From NCBI GenBank assembly GCA_964617145.1, contig CAZTVN010000039.1, positions 1 through 11,583 on the forward strand: a stretch of DNA of 11,583 nt, in the 5' to 3' direction. The position numbers and the translations under genes are program-made. A model generated the notes under the pieces. The model was not told the DNA's origin, made no database searches, and saw only the letters and a program-made list of their open reading frames with translations. Source of the stretch: CAZTVN01 sp964617145. GTDB lineage: Bacteria > Patescibacteriota > Gracilibacteria > UBA1369 > JACRIC01. This document shows positions 1-5,762 of the stretch, in pieces (positions within the stretch are counted from its first letter, which is position 1; each line of letters opens with the position of its first letter).

Positions 1-138
1 ATTTTTCAACTCATTATGGAAAATTTTCTCCCCAATGTATTGCTTAATATAACCTCACTTTTATTTATTTCTTTCTTTTTTATCGATTTTTTACTTTATT
101 TTTAGAAAAATTTTAACTTTGCTTGTTACGGTGAGGCT

Positions 139-154
139 ACTTTTACGTAAAAGT
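139..154. promoter_or_regulatory. Perfect 16-bp palindrome, candidate operator
   Basis: ACTTTTACGTAAAAGT is fully self-complementary and ends 46 bases before the ATG at 201. It sits inside a larger inverted pair, GAGGC at 133-137 and GCCTC at 170-174. The position suggests a dimeric regulator site. A weak hairpin for a gene to the left is less likely because the stem is AT-rich. Confidence 0.4.
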
Positions 155-188
155 TTTCACACACAAGAGGCCTCAAAAATTTATATTT

Positions 189-194
189 TAAAAT
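189..194 (+). promoter_or_regulatory. Candidate -10 box, leaderless start
   Basis: TAAAAT lies exactly 6 nt before the ATG at 201, which has no Shine-Dalgarno sequence. Transcription would start at or next to the A of the ATG. The same spacing is seen at the ATPase and CAAX protease genes. No good -35 box is visible and the region is AT-rich, so chance is possible. Confidence 0.35.
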
Positions 195-200
195 TTTTTT

Positions 201-1703
201 ATGACCAAAACAAAACGTTTTTTTGCTTCTCTCTTAAGCGCCGCCACGCTATTCTCTTTTTTCACCCAAATTCCCGTTGAAGCCTCTCAAACTTCCAATG
301 TTGTTATCAATGAAATTGCGTGGATGGGGACATCTTATGAGGCGAATGATGAATGGATAGAGCTGTATAATGTCGGCGATGAAACCTTGGATCTCTCTGG
401 TTGGTTTATCGAAGACGATGGCGCTACGAAGTATACTATTTCTTCTGGAACTATTGCTCCTCATAGATATTTTCTTATTGAAGACAACGAAGATGCTGTG
501 CTTTCTGTCCTTTCTGATGCTGTTATTAATATGTCTCTTTCTAATAGTGGTGACAGCCTTGTTTTGAAAAATGTTCAGGGTATTGTTATCGATGCTGTGA
601 ATACCAGTGGGGGAGCTTGGTTTTCAGGAAATAATACGACTAAGCATACTATGGAGCGTATTGATCCTTTCGGGTTGGGGGATGATTCTGAAAATTGGGC
701 TTCTAATACTCTTTCCAATGGTGAAGAAGCTCGGGATAGCACATTGATTGAAGGAACTCCTGATAGTATGAACAGTGTGGCTCAAATGTCTGAAGACATC
801 ACTCAAGTTACTTTGACTTTAAGTGATGCTTTTGCGAAACAAGGTGATACGATCTCTATGAGTGCTCAAGTGAATGATGTGGAAAATCTTTTTTCTTATG
901 GGTTTAATATTTCCTACGACCCAAATGTCCTTGAATATCAATCATCTCAAGTCGGTTCTTTCTTAAGCCAAAATCAGAGTGTCGCCACTTCTTTTCAGGC
1001 TGGTCTTGAGGATGATACTGAGGGACATCTTATTATTGCTGAAGCTCGAACGAATGAAAATCAACAAGGTATCAATGGAAGTGGTGTTCTTTTTTCCGCA
1101 ACTTTTCTTGTTATTGGCGAAATAGATGAATTCAGCCTCCTCAATTTTGATACTGACAGTTTTTTGAGCGATCCAGACAATGATATTGTGGCAAGGCTTT
1201 ATGGTACAACTTTTACTGTTCCATCTGATTCTTCCTCTTCTGTTTCTCCTGTTAGGAATCTTTCAGCTAGCATAGGCGCTACCCGTTATACACTCAAATT
1301 ATCTTGGGATGAGAGCGCAACTTCTGCTGATTCTTATAAAATTTTAAGAAAAGATTCATTGGGGAATTTTCAAGAAATCGGCGTAACAGAAGATTTGAGT
1401 TTTATTGATGATGAAGATATTGTCCCCACCGTTAGCTATTTCTATCAAGTTATAGCTTTGAAGGGTGATGAATCGAGTGAAGCGCAAGAAGTGAGTGCCA
1501 GTGATGATAGGGGTTTGATTGGAGACAATAATCGAAGTGATCGTATCGATGGACGAGACCTCGAAAATCTCGCAAGGCATTTTGCGCAAGATACTGAAAA
1601 TGACGAATTCTCAGTACTTATTGATACGACCTACGATGGCCGCATTGATGGGAAAGACTTGATTGATATGGCTGCGAATTGGGCTTTGAATTATCGATCT
1701 TAA
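201..1703 (+). CDS. Secreted multidomain surface protein (lamin-tail, cohesin-like, Fn3-like, dockerin-like)
   Basis: 500 residues. Residues 1-28 form a Sec signal peptide (basic start, hydrophobic core, VEA cleavage site). Residues about 33-150 match a lamin-tail domain (VVINEIAWMG, then DEWIELYN, LDLSGW). Residues about 201-341 resemble a cohesin/carbohydrate-binding beta-sandwich (NISYDPNVLEYQ), and 348-434 a fibronectin type III-like domain. The C-terminus has two dockerin-type calcium loops: D442, N444, S446, D450, D453 and D475, T477, D479, D483, D486. There is no catalytic domain, LPXTG motif or C-terminal membrane segment, so it is probably a secreted scaffold or adhesion protein. Cohesin and dockerin modules in one chain, with a second cohesin protein directly downstream, suggest self- or partner assembly at the surface. 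The start is fixed by the signal peptide. Domain calls are from sequence patterns only. Confidence 0.85.
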   Translation: MTKTKRFFASLLSAATLFSFFTQIPVEASQTSNVVINEIAWMGTSYEANDEWIELYNVGDETLDLSGWFIEDDGATKYTISSGTIAPHRYFLIEDNEDAVLSVLSDAVINMSLSNSGDSLVLKNVQGIVIDAVNTSGGAWFSGNNTTKHTMERIDPFGLGDDSENWASNTLSNGEEARDSTLIEGTPDSMNSVAQMSEDITQVTLTLSDAFAKQGDTISMSAQVNDVENLFSYGFNISYDPNVLEYQSSQVGSFLSQNQSVATSFQAGLEDDTEGHLIIAEARTNENQQGINGSGVLFSATFLVIGEIDEFSLLNFDTDSFLSDPDNDIVARLYGTTFTVPSDSSSSVSPVRNLSASIGATRYTLKLSWDESATSADSYKILRKDSLGNFQEIGVTEDLSFIDDEDIVPTVSYFYQVIALKGDESSEAQEVSASDDRGLIGDNNRSDRIDGRDLENLARHFAQDTENDEFSVLIDTTYDGRIDGKDLIDMAANWALNYRS

Positions 1704-1708
1704 ACTTT

Positions 1709-1776
1709 TTTCAGGCGGCAACTTTACTTTATTTTGTTAAAAAACTGTTAAAGCCTGCCGCCTGAAATCCTTTTTT
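1709..1776 (+). terminator. Rho-independent terminator after the dockerin protein
   Basis: A 12-bp stem pairs 1709-1720 with 1756-1767 (core TCAGGCGGCA with TGCCGCCTGA). An inner 5-bp stem pairs 1722-1726 with 1749-1753. T6 follows at 1771-1776. The structure starts a few bases after the TAA at 1701-1703, so the next gene probably has its own promoter. Confidence 0.75.
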
Positions 1777-1795
1777 CATCTTATTACCTTTATCC

Positions 1796-2473
1796 ATGAC
1801 TTTTACAAAACCTTTTCTTTTCTTGATTATTTTCTCCTTTATCTTTCTTACAATTCATCTGCCCGCAAAAGCTTCTGTTATATTTCATCCTACAAATTCA
1901 GAAGAAATTCAGGACATCTCCTCGAAAATGTATTTAGAGACTCATGAGATTGAGCCTGATATTCTTGAGATTAAAATTCTTTCAGATAATATTCTTGAAC
2001 CAATTCTTGGCGTAGCTTTTGATTTCACCTACGATCCAAGCACTCTTGAATATCAGCGATACCAACATGGAAGCTTTTTTGAACAAAGTGCGTTGCCCAT
2101 CTATCTTGTTTCTCGAAGTGAAAATCAAGAGGGAGCTTTGATTGTTGGTATTTCCCTTCGTCGTGGAGATACTTTACCTCAAGGTTCTGGCCATTTTATT
2201 TCCTTTTATTTTCGCATTTTACATTCTGGTCGGAGTGCATTTCAATTTCAGAATGTTTCTATTGCGAGTCTAGATATCAAAAAACATAATGTGGAAAATG
2301 TCCCATGGTTTGGAGGAGAAGTTCTTATTGATACACCTTTGCCTACCTCTTTTGGAATGACGAATATTTTTGAAAATATAGTTTCTTTTATCTCTTTTCG
2401 ATTGATAGTTATTATTATTTCTCTCGTTTTTTTGAGTTTGATGAGTTATATATTTTTTTTAAAAAAACGTTAA
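1796..2473 (+). CDS. Membrane-anchored cohesin-like protein
   Basis: 225 residues. Residues 1-27 form a signal peptide ending PAKA. Residues about 43-179 resemble a cohesin domain and share the pattern DFTYDPSTLEYQ followed by GSFF with the cohesin-like region of the preceding protein. Residues about 202-222 are a hydrophobic membrane segment followed by KKR, which would leave the domain outside the cell and a short basic tail inside. No enzyme motif is seen. The protein could hold a dockerin-bearing partner at the membrane, and the upstream gene encodes such a partner. This pairing is inferred from adjacency and domain type. It is separated from the upstream gene by a terminator. No Shine-Dalgarno sequence precedes the ATG; the signal peptide supports this start. 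Confidence 0.8.
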   Translation: MTFTKPFLFLIIFSFIFLTIHLPAKASVIFHPTNSEEIQDISSKMYLETHEIEPDILEIKILSDNILEPILGVAFDFTYDPSTLEYQRYQHGSFFEQSALPIYLVSRSENQEGALIVGISLRRGDTLPQGSGHFISFYFRILHSGRSAFQFQNVSIASLDIKKHNVENVPWFGGEVLIDTPLPTSFGMTNIFENIVSFISFRLIVIIISLVFLSLMSYIFFLKKR

Positions 2474-2519
2474 TCGCAAAAGGAGAGCTTTCTAAGTCGT
2501 ATCTTTTTCTGGTGAGTGT

Positions 2520-2610
2520 TGGCGGAGAGAGAGGGATTCGAACCCTCGGTCACCGGTAAGGCGACAGCGGTTTTCGAGACCGCCCCTTTCGACCACTCAG
2601 GCATCTCTCC
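2520..2610 (-). tRNA. tRNA-Ser (anticodon CGA)
   Basis: Read on the minus strand, GGAGAGA at the 5' end pairs with TCTCTCC (2524-2530). The discriminator is G, and the CCA tail is encoded at 2520-2522. The anticodon loop CTCGAAA gives CGA, reading UCG serine codons. The T-arm is GAGGGTTCGAATCCCTC. A long variable arm is present, as expected for a class II serine tRNA. The total is 91 nt with CCA. Confidence 0.95.
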
Positions 2611-2767
2611 AAATTTTGTACATTTCATCCACATTGGCCATGTGCCTGTTTCTGCCTGTCTTCTTACAAGGCGGCAAGACGCCGGGTGGCATGCTTAAGC
2701 TACTCTGACTGATACCATCTGATAGCAGTCAAATCAAGCAAATAACGAAACTTAATCATTCTACTTT
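2611..2767. other. Intergenic region with small hairpins
   Basis: No gene is seen between the tRNA and the lipoprotein. A GC-rich patch has imperfect inverted pairs (GTCTT 2658-2662 with AAGAC 2676-2680, and TGCC 2653-2656 with GGCA 2688-2691). A second hairpin is TGACTG 2706-2711 with CAGTCA 2726-2731. Neither is followed by a clear T-run on the minus strand, so a terminator call is not supported. Confidence 0.4.
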
Positions 2768-3271
2768 TTAAGGAATGTATTTCTCTTGAATCTTTGTAAT
2801 TACCCCGCCTTCCGTTTGTATATAGAATGGAGTGAGCGAAAAATATTCTTTTTGTGAAGTAAAATATTCATTGAATTCTTGGAGATTGATATCGCTATCT
2901 GCTAAAGGGTTTTCGCCGGATTTTGTTGTTTTGATGTTGACTTGAGGAGAGACTTCATAGCTTACTACATTGAGACTTTCGTTTTGGATCAAAAATCCAT
3001 TTGGATTACATTGTGGCATACCAGCTTTCACTTCTGGCGTGGTGCTACATGTATCATCTGTGGAACTTAACCACTCTATTTGGTCAACATCAATATATGT
3101 TTTATTATTTTTTGTAACAATATTTTTAATGTAGACAAGCTCTTCTTGCTGGGCTGCCTTCATTTCGGGAGATATTGGAGCATCTGTGTAATTTTGATTT
3201 TGCTTCGGATTGTTATTTACACAACCTGATAATAAAAGACTTAGGCTGAGCAATGTAATAATGCTTTTCAT
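2768..3271 (-). CDS. Small lipoprotein of unknown function
   Basis: 167 residues. The N-terminus has a lysine, a hydrophobic core and the lipobox LLSGC, so Cys17 should be lipidated after signal peptidase II cleavage. An Asn/Gln-rich linker follows, and then one globular domain of about 125 residues. It includes a YIDVDQIEWL stretch, two cysteines that could form a disulfide (TCSTTPE and PQCNPNGF), and NGFLIQNESLNVVSYEV. The patterns recall small secreted proteins with a D-x-D-x-I-x-W-L core, but I cannot name a family. It is transcribed alone, divergent from the MITE and ATPase region. There is no Shine-Dalgarno site; the lipobox spacing supports this start. Confidence 0.8.
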   Translation of the reverse strand: MKSIITLLSLSLLLSGCVNNNPKQNQNYTDAPISPEMKAAQQEELVYIKNIVTKNNKTYIDVDQIEWLSSTDDTCSTTPEVKAGMPQCNPNGFLIQNESLNVVSYEVSPQVNIKTTKSGENPLADSDINLQEFNEYFTSQKEYFSLTPFYIQTEGGVITKIQEKYIP

Positions 3272-3294
3272 AAAGTTTTTCTGGTTACGGAGCT

Positions 3295-3300
3295 AGTATA
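3295..3300 (-). promoter_or_regulatory. Candidate -10 box of the lipoprotein gene
   Basis: On the minus strand TATACT lies 23 nt before the ATG. A hexamer 17 bp further upstream, TCTATA, is a poor -35. The transcript would have a short leader without a ribosome binding site. Confidence 0.35.
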
Positions 3301-3367
3301 AAGAGTTTGCATACCTTTATAGATCTTACGGCTTAATTTAAAAAGATTTTTTACGCTGAGTCAAGTA

Positions 3368-3375
3368 GAGTTAAA
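3368..3375 (+). repeat. Left copy of the 8-bp target duplication
   Basis: GAGTTAAA directly abuts the left terminal inverted repeat of the element at 3376. The identical octamer abuts the right end at 3589-3596. This is the expected scar of a transposition event with an 8-bp staggered cut. Confidence 0.8.
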
Positions 3376-3588
3376 GTAACTGCTCACAAGGAATCAACGG
3401 GGGTAAAAAAGCCGGCGGGGCTTTCCCTTAAGGACATTGCCGAGCAATTGGGAACCGTCCCCGCGAGTGACTATCTGATAACGCGTCTGCTAATCGCGTT
3501 ATCAGAAGAAATGAGCGGATGGACGGTCAATGCGGAGGCAGGACGAAATGGAAAGCCCCGCCCGCTTTTTATCATTGTGAGCACTTAC
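3376..3588. mobile_element. 213-bp MITE-like element with IS66-type ends
   Basis: The element starts GTAACTGCTCAC and ends GTGAGCACTTAC, inverted repeats with one mismatch in 12. Perfect 8-bp duplications of GAGTTAAA lie at 3368-3375 and 3589-3596. Inside, 3406-3426 pairs with 3550-3570 (20 of 21 complementary), 3454-3460 pairs with 3521-3527, and 3474-3485 pairs with 3495-3506 around a 9-nt loop. It is markedly GC-richer than its AT-rich surroundings, which suggests a foreign origin. No transposase is encoded, so it would need one in trans. IS66-family elements are known for ends beginning GTAA and 8-bp duplications; assigning this element to them is inference. Transcribed in either direction, it would form a very strong stem. 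Confidence 0.8.
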
Positions 3589-3596
3589 GAGTTAAA
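3589..3596 (+). repeat. Right copy of the 8-bp target duplication
   Basis: GAGTTAAA follows the right terminal inverted repeat and is identical to 3368-3375. Removing the element and one copy restores a continuous AT-rich intergenic sequence. Confidence 0.8.
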
Positions 3597-3797
3597 TTTT
3601 TATAAACAATTGTTGTGAAAATTTTTCGATTTTAATACTCATAAAAAGTGTCGTAAAATTTCGTTACAACGTTATGTTTTTCAGCAGCTCCTTAGCAATA
3701 ACGTTGTTTTATTGCAATAAAAATGGACAAATTGGATTTTGTTTTGGCGAGCAAAAGAGGGAAACAAAAGGGGTGAATTGTGCGAGCCTAAACTCTT
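3597..3797. other. Intergenic region with two palindromes
   Basis: No gene is seen. ACAACGTTAT at 3666-3675 and ATAACGTTGT at 3698-3707 form a perfect 10-bp inverted repeat with a 22-nt loop. TTTTATTGCAATAAAA at 3707-3722 is a perfect 16-bp palindrome. They lie downstream of the ATPase gene on the minus strand and could help end its transcript, but there is no classical GC stem with a T-run. Confidence 0.45.
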
Positions 3798-4814
3798 CTA
3801 CCTATTTGACAGCCCTCTTTTAATCATCGAGTCTACTTCTTCGTTTGCATTAACATAGTGAATAGTAATGTCTGGATATTCATTTTGAAAAACTCTAAAT
3901 ACCTCGTCAACAAATGCTTGTCCCACTGAACTTACTCCCTTGAAATCTAACATTATTGTTTTGAATTTCTCTAATCCTAATAATAACCGCTTTGCTTGTG
4001 ATCGTGAAACGTGAGGATCGTTTGGATCTGCACTGAGGGCAACTGCTACAATTGTTTTGCCAAATCCTATTTCTTGATCGGTATATTGATCAAATACTAC
4101 TTTAGGTGTTTTCTTTGATTTTAATGATATTTCCATCTCGATAAAAGTGCCTTGCCCAAACTCTTCATTTTTTTCTGGTGAAAGAAACCAACCTTCATTT
4201 TGGAATGTGTAGAAGATGTCACTAGAAAGTATTGAAAATTTGTCAAACATTCTTGATGTAAAAAATATTCCTTCTCCTGTGTGCTTTGAAGGATCGGTTG
4301 TAAATTTACCTTTTGATAGATGCAAAATAGCCTCTTTTATGGAATCTAGTTTAAGTGCTTTTTGGATTTTTTTAAATATTCCAATGCCGTTATCTATGAT
4401 TCGGATAGTTAGTATGTCTTGTTCAATTTTGATTTCTGAAATAATCGTAGTCCCTTTTGAGTGGTCAATGGCGTTATTGAAAATTTCGGTGAAACCATAA
4501 GCGCAAATTCTGTAAATATTTTCTGGGCAGGGCAAAATAATTGATTTTACATATTGTGACCATACTTTGTCTTCTGCTAAACCTGGTTTTATTTTTTCTA
4601 TGGATTCCAGATAATTGCCATTGGCGAGAAAGTATTGAGTCCATCTTGTGCGTCCGGTTTTAAGAATGTTCTCGCTTTTTACCTCTTTTGTTAAATAGTG
4701 ATGTGCTCGCTGTCTCGAAAAATTAAATTTTTTAGCTAAGACAATCGCAATATCTCGTGGATGATTTTGCACATTGGATAGAATGAAATTTTTGATAAGA
4801 TCATTTTTGCTCAT
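3798..4814 (-). CDS. HTH / GHKL-type ATPase / STAS-like (DUF4325) regulatory protein
   Basis: 338 residues in three parts. Residues 1-60 look like a winged-helix or HTH domain (NHPRDIAIVLAKKFNFSRQRAHHYL). Residues about 95-232 are a GHKL ATPase of the histidine-kinase/anti-sigma type: N-box E110, N113, N114, D117; G1 box DNGIGI at 141-146; G2 box TGEGIFF at 179-185. There is no phosphoacceptor histidine domain. Residues about 248-338 match DUF4325, a STAS-like fold (FGKTIVAVALS, DPHVSRSQAKRLL, LDFKGVSSVGQAFVDEVF). An ATPase and a STAS-like module in one chain recall anti-sigma/anti-anti-sigma partner switching, with DNA binding added. The target is unknown. It is a single-gene unit with a leaderless promoter and upstream repeats it may bind itself. 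Domain order is clear; function is inference. Confidence 0.85.
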   Translation of the reverse strand: MSKNDLIKNFILSNVQNHPRDIAIVLAKKFNFSRQRAHHYLTKEVKSENILKTGRTRWTQYFLANGNYLESIEKIKPGLAEDKVWSQYVKSIILPCPENIYRICAYGFTEIFNNAIDHSKGTTIISEIKIEQDILTIRIIDNGIGIFKKIQKALKLDSIKEAILHLSKGKFTTDPSKHTGEGIFFTSRMFDKFSILSSDIFYTFQNEGWFLSPEKNEEFGQGTFIEMEISLKSKKTPKVVFDQYTDQEIGFGKTIVAVALSADPNDPHVSRSQAKRLLLGLEKFKTIMLDFKGVSSVGQAFVDEVFRVFQNEYPDITIHYVNANEEVDSMIKRGLSNR

Positions 4815-4820
4815 GGCTTC

Positions 4821-4849
4821 ATTATAACTTTTTCTAGTTTCTTTGTAAA
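4821..4849 (-). promoter_or_regulatory. Sigma70-type leaderless promoter of the ATPase gene
   Basis: On the minus strand, TTTACA (4844-4849), 17 bp and a consensus TATAAT (4821-4826) precede the ATG at 4814 by only 6 nt. Transcription should therefore start at about the ATG itself. No ribosome binding site exists in the 6-nt gap. The -35 box is part of the first TTTACAAAG repeat, so a bound repressor would block polymerase. Confidence 0.7.
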
Positions 4850-4893
4850 CCCCTAAAGTACCCTTTGTAAACCTCCTTGGTTTTCTTTGTAAA
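4841..4893 (-). repeat. Three TTTACAAAG repeats at 22-bp spacing, candidate operator
   Basis: Identical 9-mers (TTTACAAAG on the minus strand) occur at 4841-4849, 4863-4871 and 4885-4893. They are spaced exactly 22 bp apart, two helical turns, so they lie on one face of the DNA. The first covers the -35 box. This fits cooperative binding by a regulator, possibly the HTH domain of the downstream product. Confidence 0.65.
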
Positions 4894-4945
4894 GTGTTGA
4901 CGTTTCCCTCTATACAAAAAAGAAAATCAAATTTGTTTCCTCTTT

Positions 4946-4966
4946 AAAAAGTTGCCCGCAGGGCAA
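4946..4966 (-). terminator. Candidate rho-independent terminator of the CAAX protease gene
   Basis: On the minus strand TTGCCC, the loop TGC and GGGCAA (4952-4966) form a 6-bp GC-rich stem. It is followed by CTTTTT (4946-4951). It lies about 100 nt after the protease stop and before the ATPase promoter. Confidence 0.5.
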
Positions 4967-4986
4967 AAGAGAAAAATGTATTTCCG

Positions 4987-5030
4987 CTAACGTCCGAGAC
5001 TAGGTGATGTTTGACCGCGGCACAATATTG
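4987..5030. repeat. Dispersed intergenic repeat, copy A
   Basis: CTAACGTCC followed by CTAG and GATGTTT matches 11079-11121 at 31 of 43 ungapped positions from 4988. A shorter related form is at 5724-5752. The copy at 11079 is half of a long imperfect palindrome. Here the right arm is poorly preserved and runs into an IS110 coding fragment. Confidence 0.5.
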
Positions 5031-5032
5031 CC

Positions 5033-5083
5033 CGAAAGGCATACCGTGTCGTCCTCTACGCCGTCATAAACAACTTGCATTGA
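5033..5083 (+). pseudogene. C-terminal fragment of an IS110-family transposase
   Basis: Translated from 5033, the frame reads RKAYRVVLYAVINNLH and then a TGA at 5081-5083. The intact IS110 transposase of this window has KAYRVALCAVMRKMVH at the same place. At DNA level 5039-5069 and 9348-9378 agree at 24 of 31 positions, and most differences fall at third codon positions. It is therefore a remnant of a related but not identical element. It overlaps the 3' end of the CAAX protease gene on the other strand, whose last residues may derive from this junction. Confidence 0.55.
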
Positions 5084-5681
5084 AACTTGCAAAACAGTAA
5101 AAAACGGCGACGAAATTGATAATGGAGTGAGCGATTGTGGCCAATATCAGATTTGGCCGAAAATAGTACACATATGCGAATCCAACTCCGAGTAGTGATG
5201 AAAGTACAAAAAGCGAAAGAGGATTGGCAAAGATGATATGAATGAGCCCAAATAATACTCCGCTGCCGATGATAACAAGTGTTGGCGAGGCGGTTAATAA
5301 TTTGAGCTTTGGTATAAGAAACGAGCGAAATAGAAATTCTTGCAGGAAGCTGATAATCACGAAAACATATTGAAAATGGACATTAGCGAAAATATTTTGA
5401 GTATTTTGATTGAGTAGCCGAGCCAACACGACAATGGCCACAATCGCGAACACCACTAAAAAAATGTACCAAGAGGCACTCTTTTTGATGTTGTCTAAGC
5501 GTATTCCGAGATCTTTAAACGACCATTTTTCAGCAACGATAATGCCGATGACAATGAGCGTAACCGCTAAAAGTACGAAAAGATTGAATTGAATCGGAAT
5601 GTTGCTGAAATAAAAGATGATGACTGACAGGACAAAAAGAGTGCCGATTTGAGTCGCCGTTTTTGTTTTTAATTTATCCAT
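5064..5681 (-). CDS. CAAX/CPBP-family intramembrane protease homologue
   Basis: 205 residues with about six hydrophobic segments. The three CPBP motifs are in order: QEFLFR at 114-119 (usual form EExxxR), FGLIH at 144-148 (FxxxH), and HSIIN at 185-189 (HxxxN). The family cleaves membrane substrates: CAAX processing in eukaryotes and archaea, and immunity or peptide processing in bacteria. The first glutamate of motif 1 is replaced by Gln114, so activity may be altered; E115, R119, H148 and H185 remain. The gene stands alone, with an extended -10 box 6 nt before the ATG. The 3' end runs into an IS110 fragment, so the last residues (NASCL) may not be ancestral. This is the only intact gene in the window ending in TGA. 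Confidence 0.8.
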   Translation of the reverse strand: MDKLKTKTATQIGTLFVLSVIIFYFSNIPIQFNLFVLLAVTLIVIGIIVAEKWSFKDLGIRLDNIKKSASWYIFLVVFAIVAIVVLARLLNQNTQNIFANVHFQYVFVIISFLQEFLFRSFLIPKLKLLTASPTLVIIGSGVLFGLIHIIFANPLSLFVLSSLLGVGFAYVYYFRPNLILATIAHSIINFVAVFYCFASFNASCL

Positions 5682-5687
5682 ATTTTG

Positions 5688-5696
5688 ATTTTAGCA
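5688..5696 (-). promoter_or_regulatory. Extended -10 promoter, leaderless, of the CAAX protease gene
   Basis: On the minus strand TGCTAAAAT forms an extended -10 (TG, one base, then TAAAAT). It is followed by 6 nt and the ATG at 5681. The spacing equals that of the ATPase promoter. No -35 box is needed with an extended -10, and none is clear. Confidence 0.5.
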
Positions 5697-5723
5697 GAAA
5701 TAGGCGGCCAAGGAATATTTCAC

Positions 5724-5752
5724 CTAACGTATGCGTCACTAGTGTTGCGTTA
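5724..5752. repeat. Short inverted repeat, related to the dispersed palindromes (copy B)
   Basis: TAACG (5725-5729) and CGTTA (5748-5752) flank a core with the palindrome CACTAGTG. The left side shares CTAACGT and CTAG with the copies at 4987 and 11079. It marks the left border of the degraded IS4 gene. Confidence 0.4.
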
Positions 5753-5762
5753 ACTACGATTT

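Larger units (their letters stand above)
1..200. other. AT-rich upstream intergenic region
   Basis: No gene is visible here. The stretch is very AT-rich. It holds a perfect 16-bp palindrome at 139-154, short inverted arms GAGGC (133-137) and GCCTC (170-174), and a TAAAAT box at 189-194 just before the first gene. It probably contains the control region of that gene. Confidence 0.6.

Noticed and set aside
201..2473. The two surface genes as one operon
   Set aside because: A strong terminator lies between them, so cotranscription is not supported despite their likely related roles.
2516..2698. A 60-codon plus-strand reading frame
   Set aside because: It is the antisense of tRNA-Ser plus spacer; EREGFEPS-type translations are a common artefact of tRNA genes.
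3376..3588. Known housekeeping RNA (6S, tmRNA, RNase P, SRP RNA)
   Set aside because: None of the conserved sequence blocks of these RNAs is visible, and the target duplication shows a transposed element.
5064..5066. UGA recoded as glycine (Gracilibacteria-type code)
   Set aside because: All intact genes use normal glycine codons without in-frame UGA. Read-through of the protease UGA would only translate repeat DNA.
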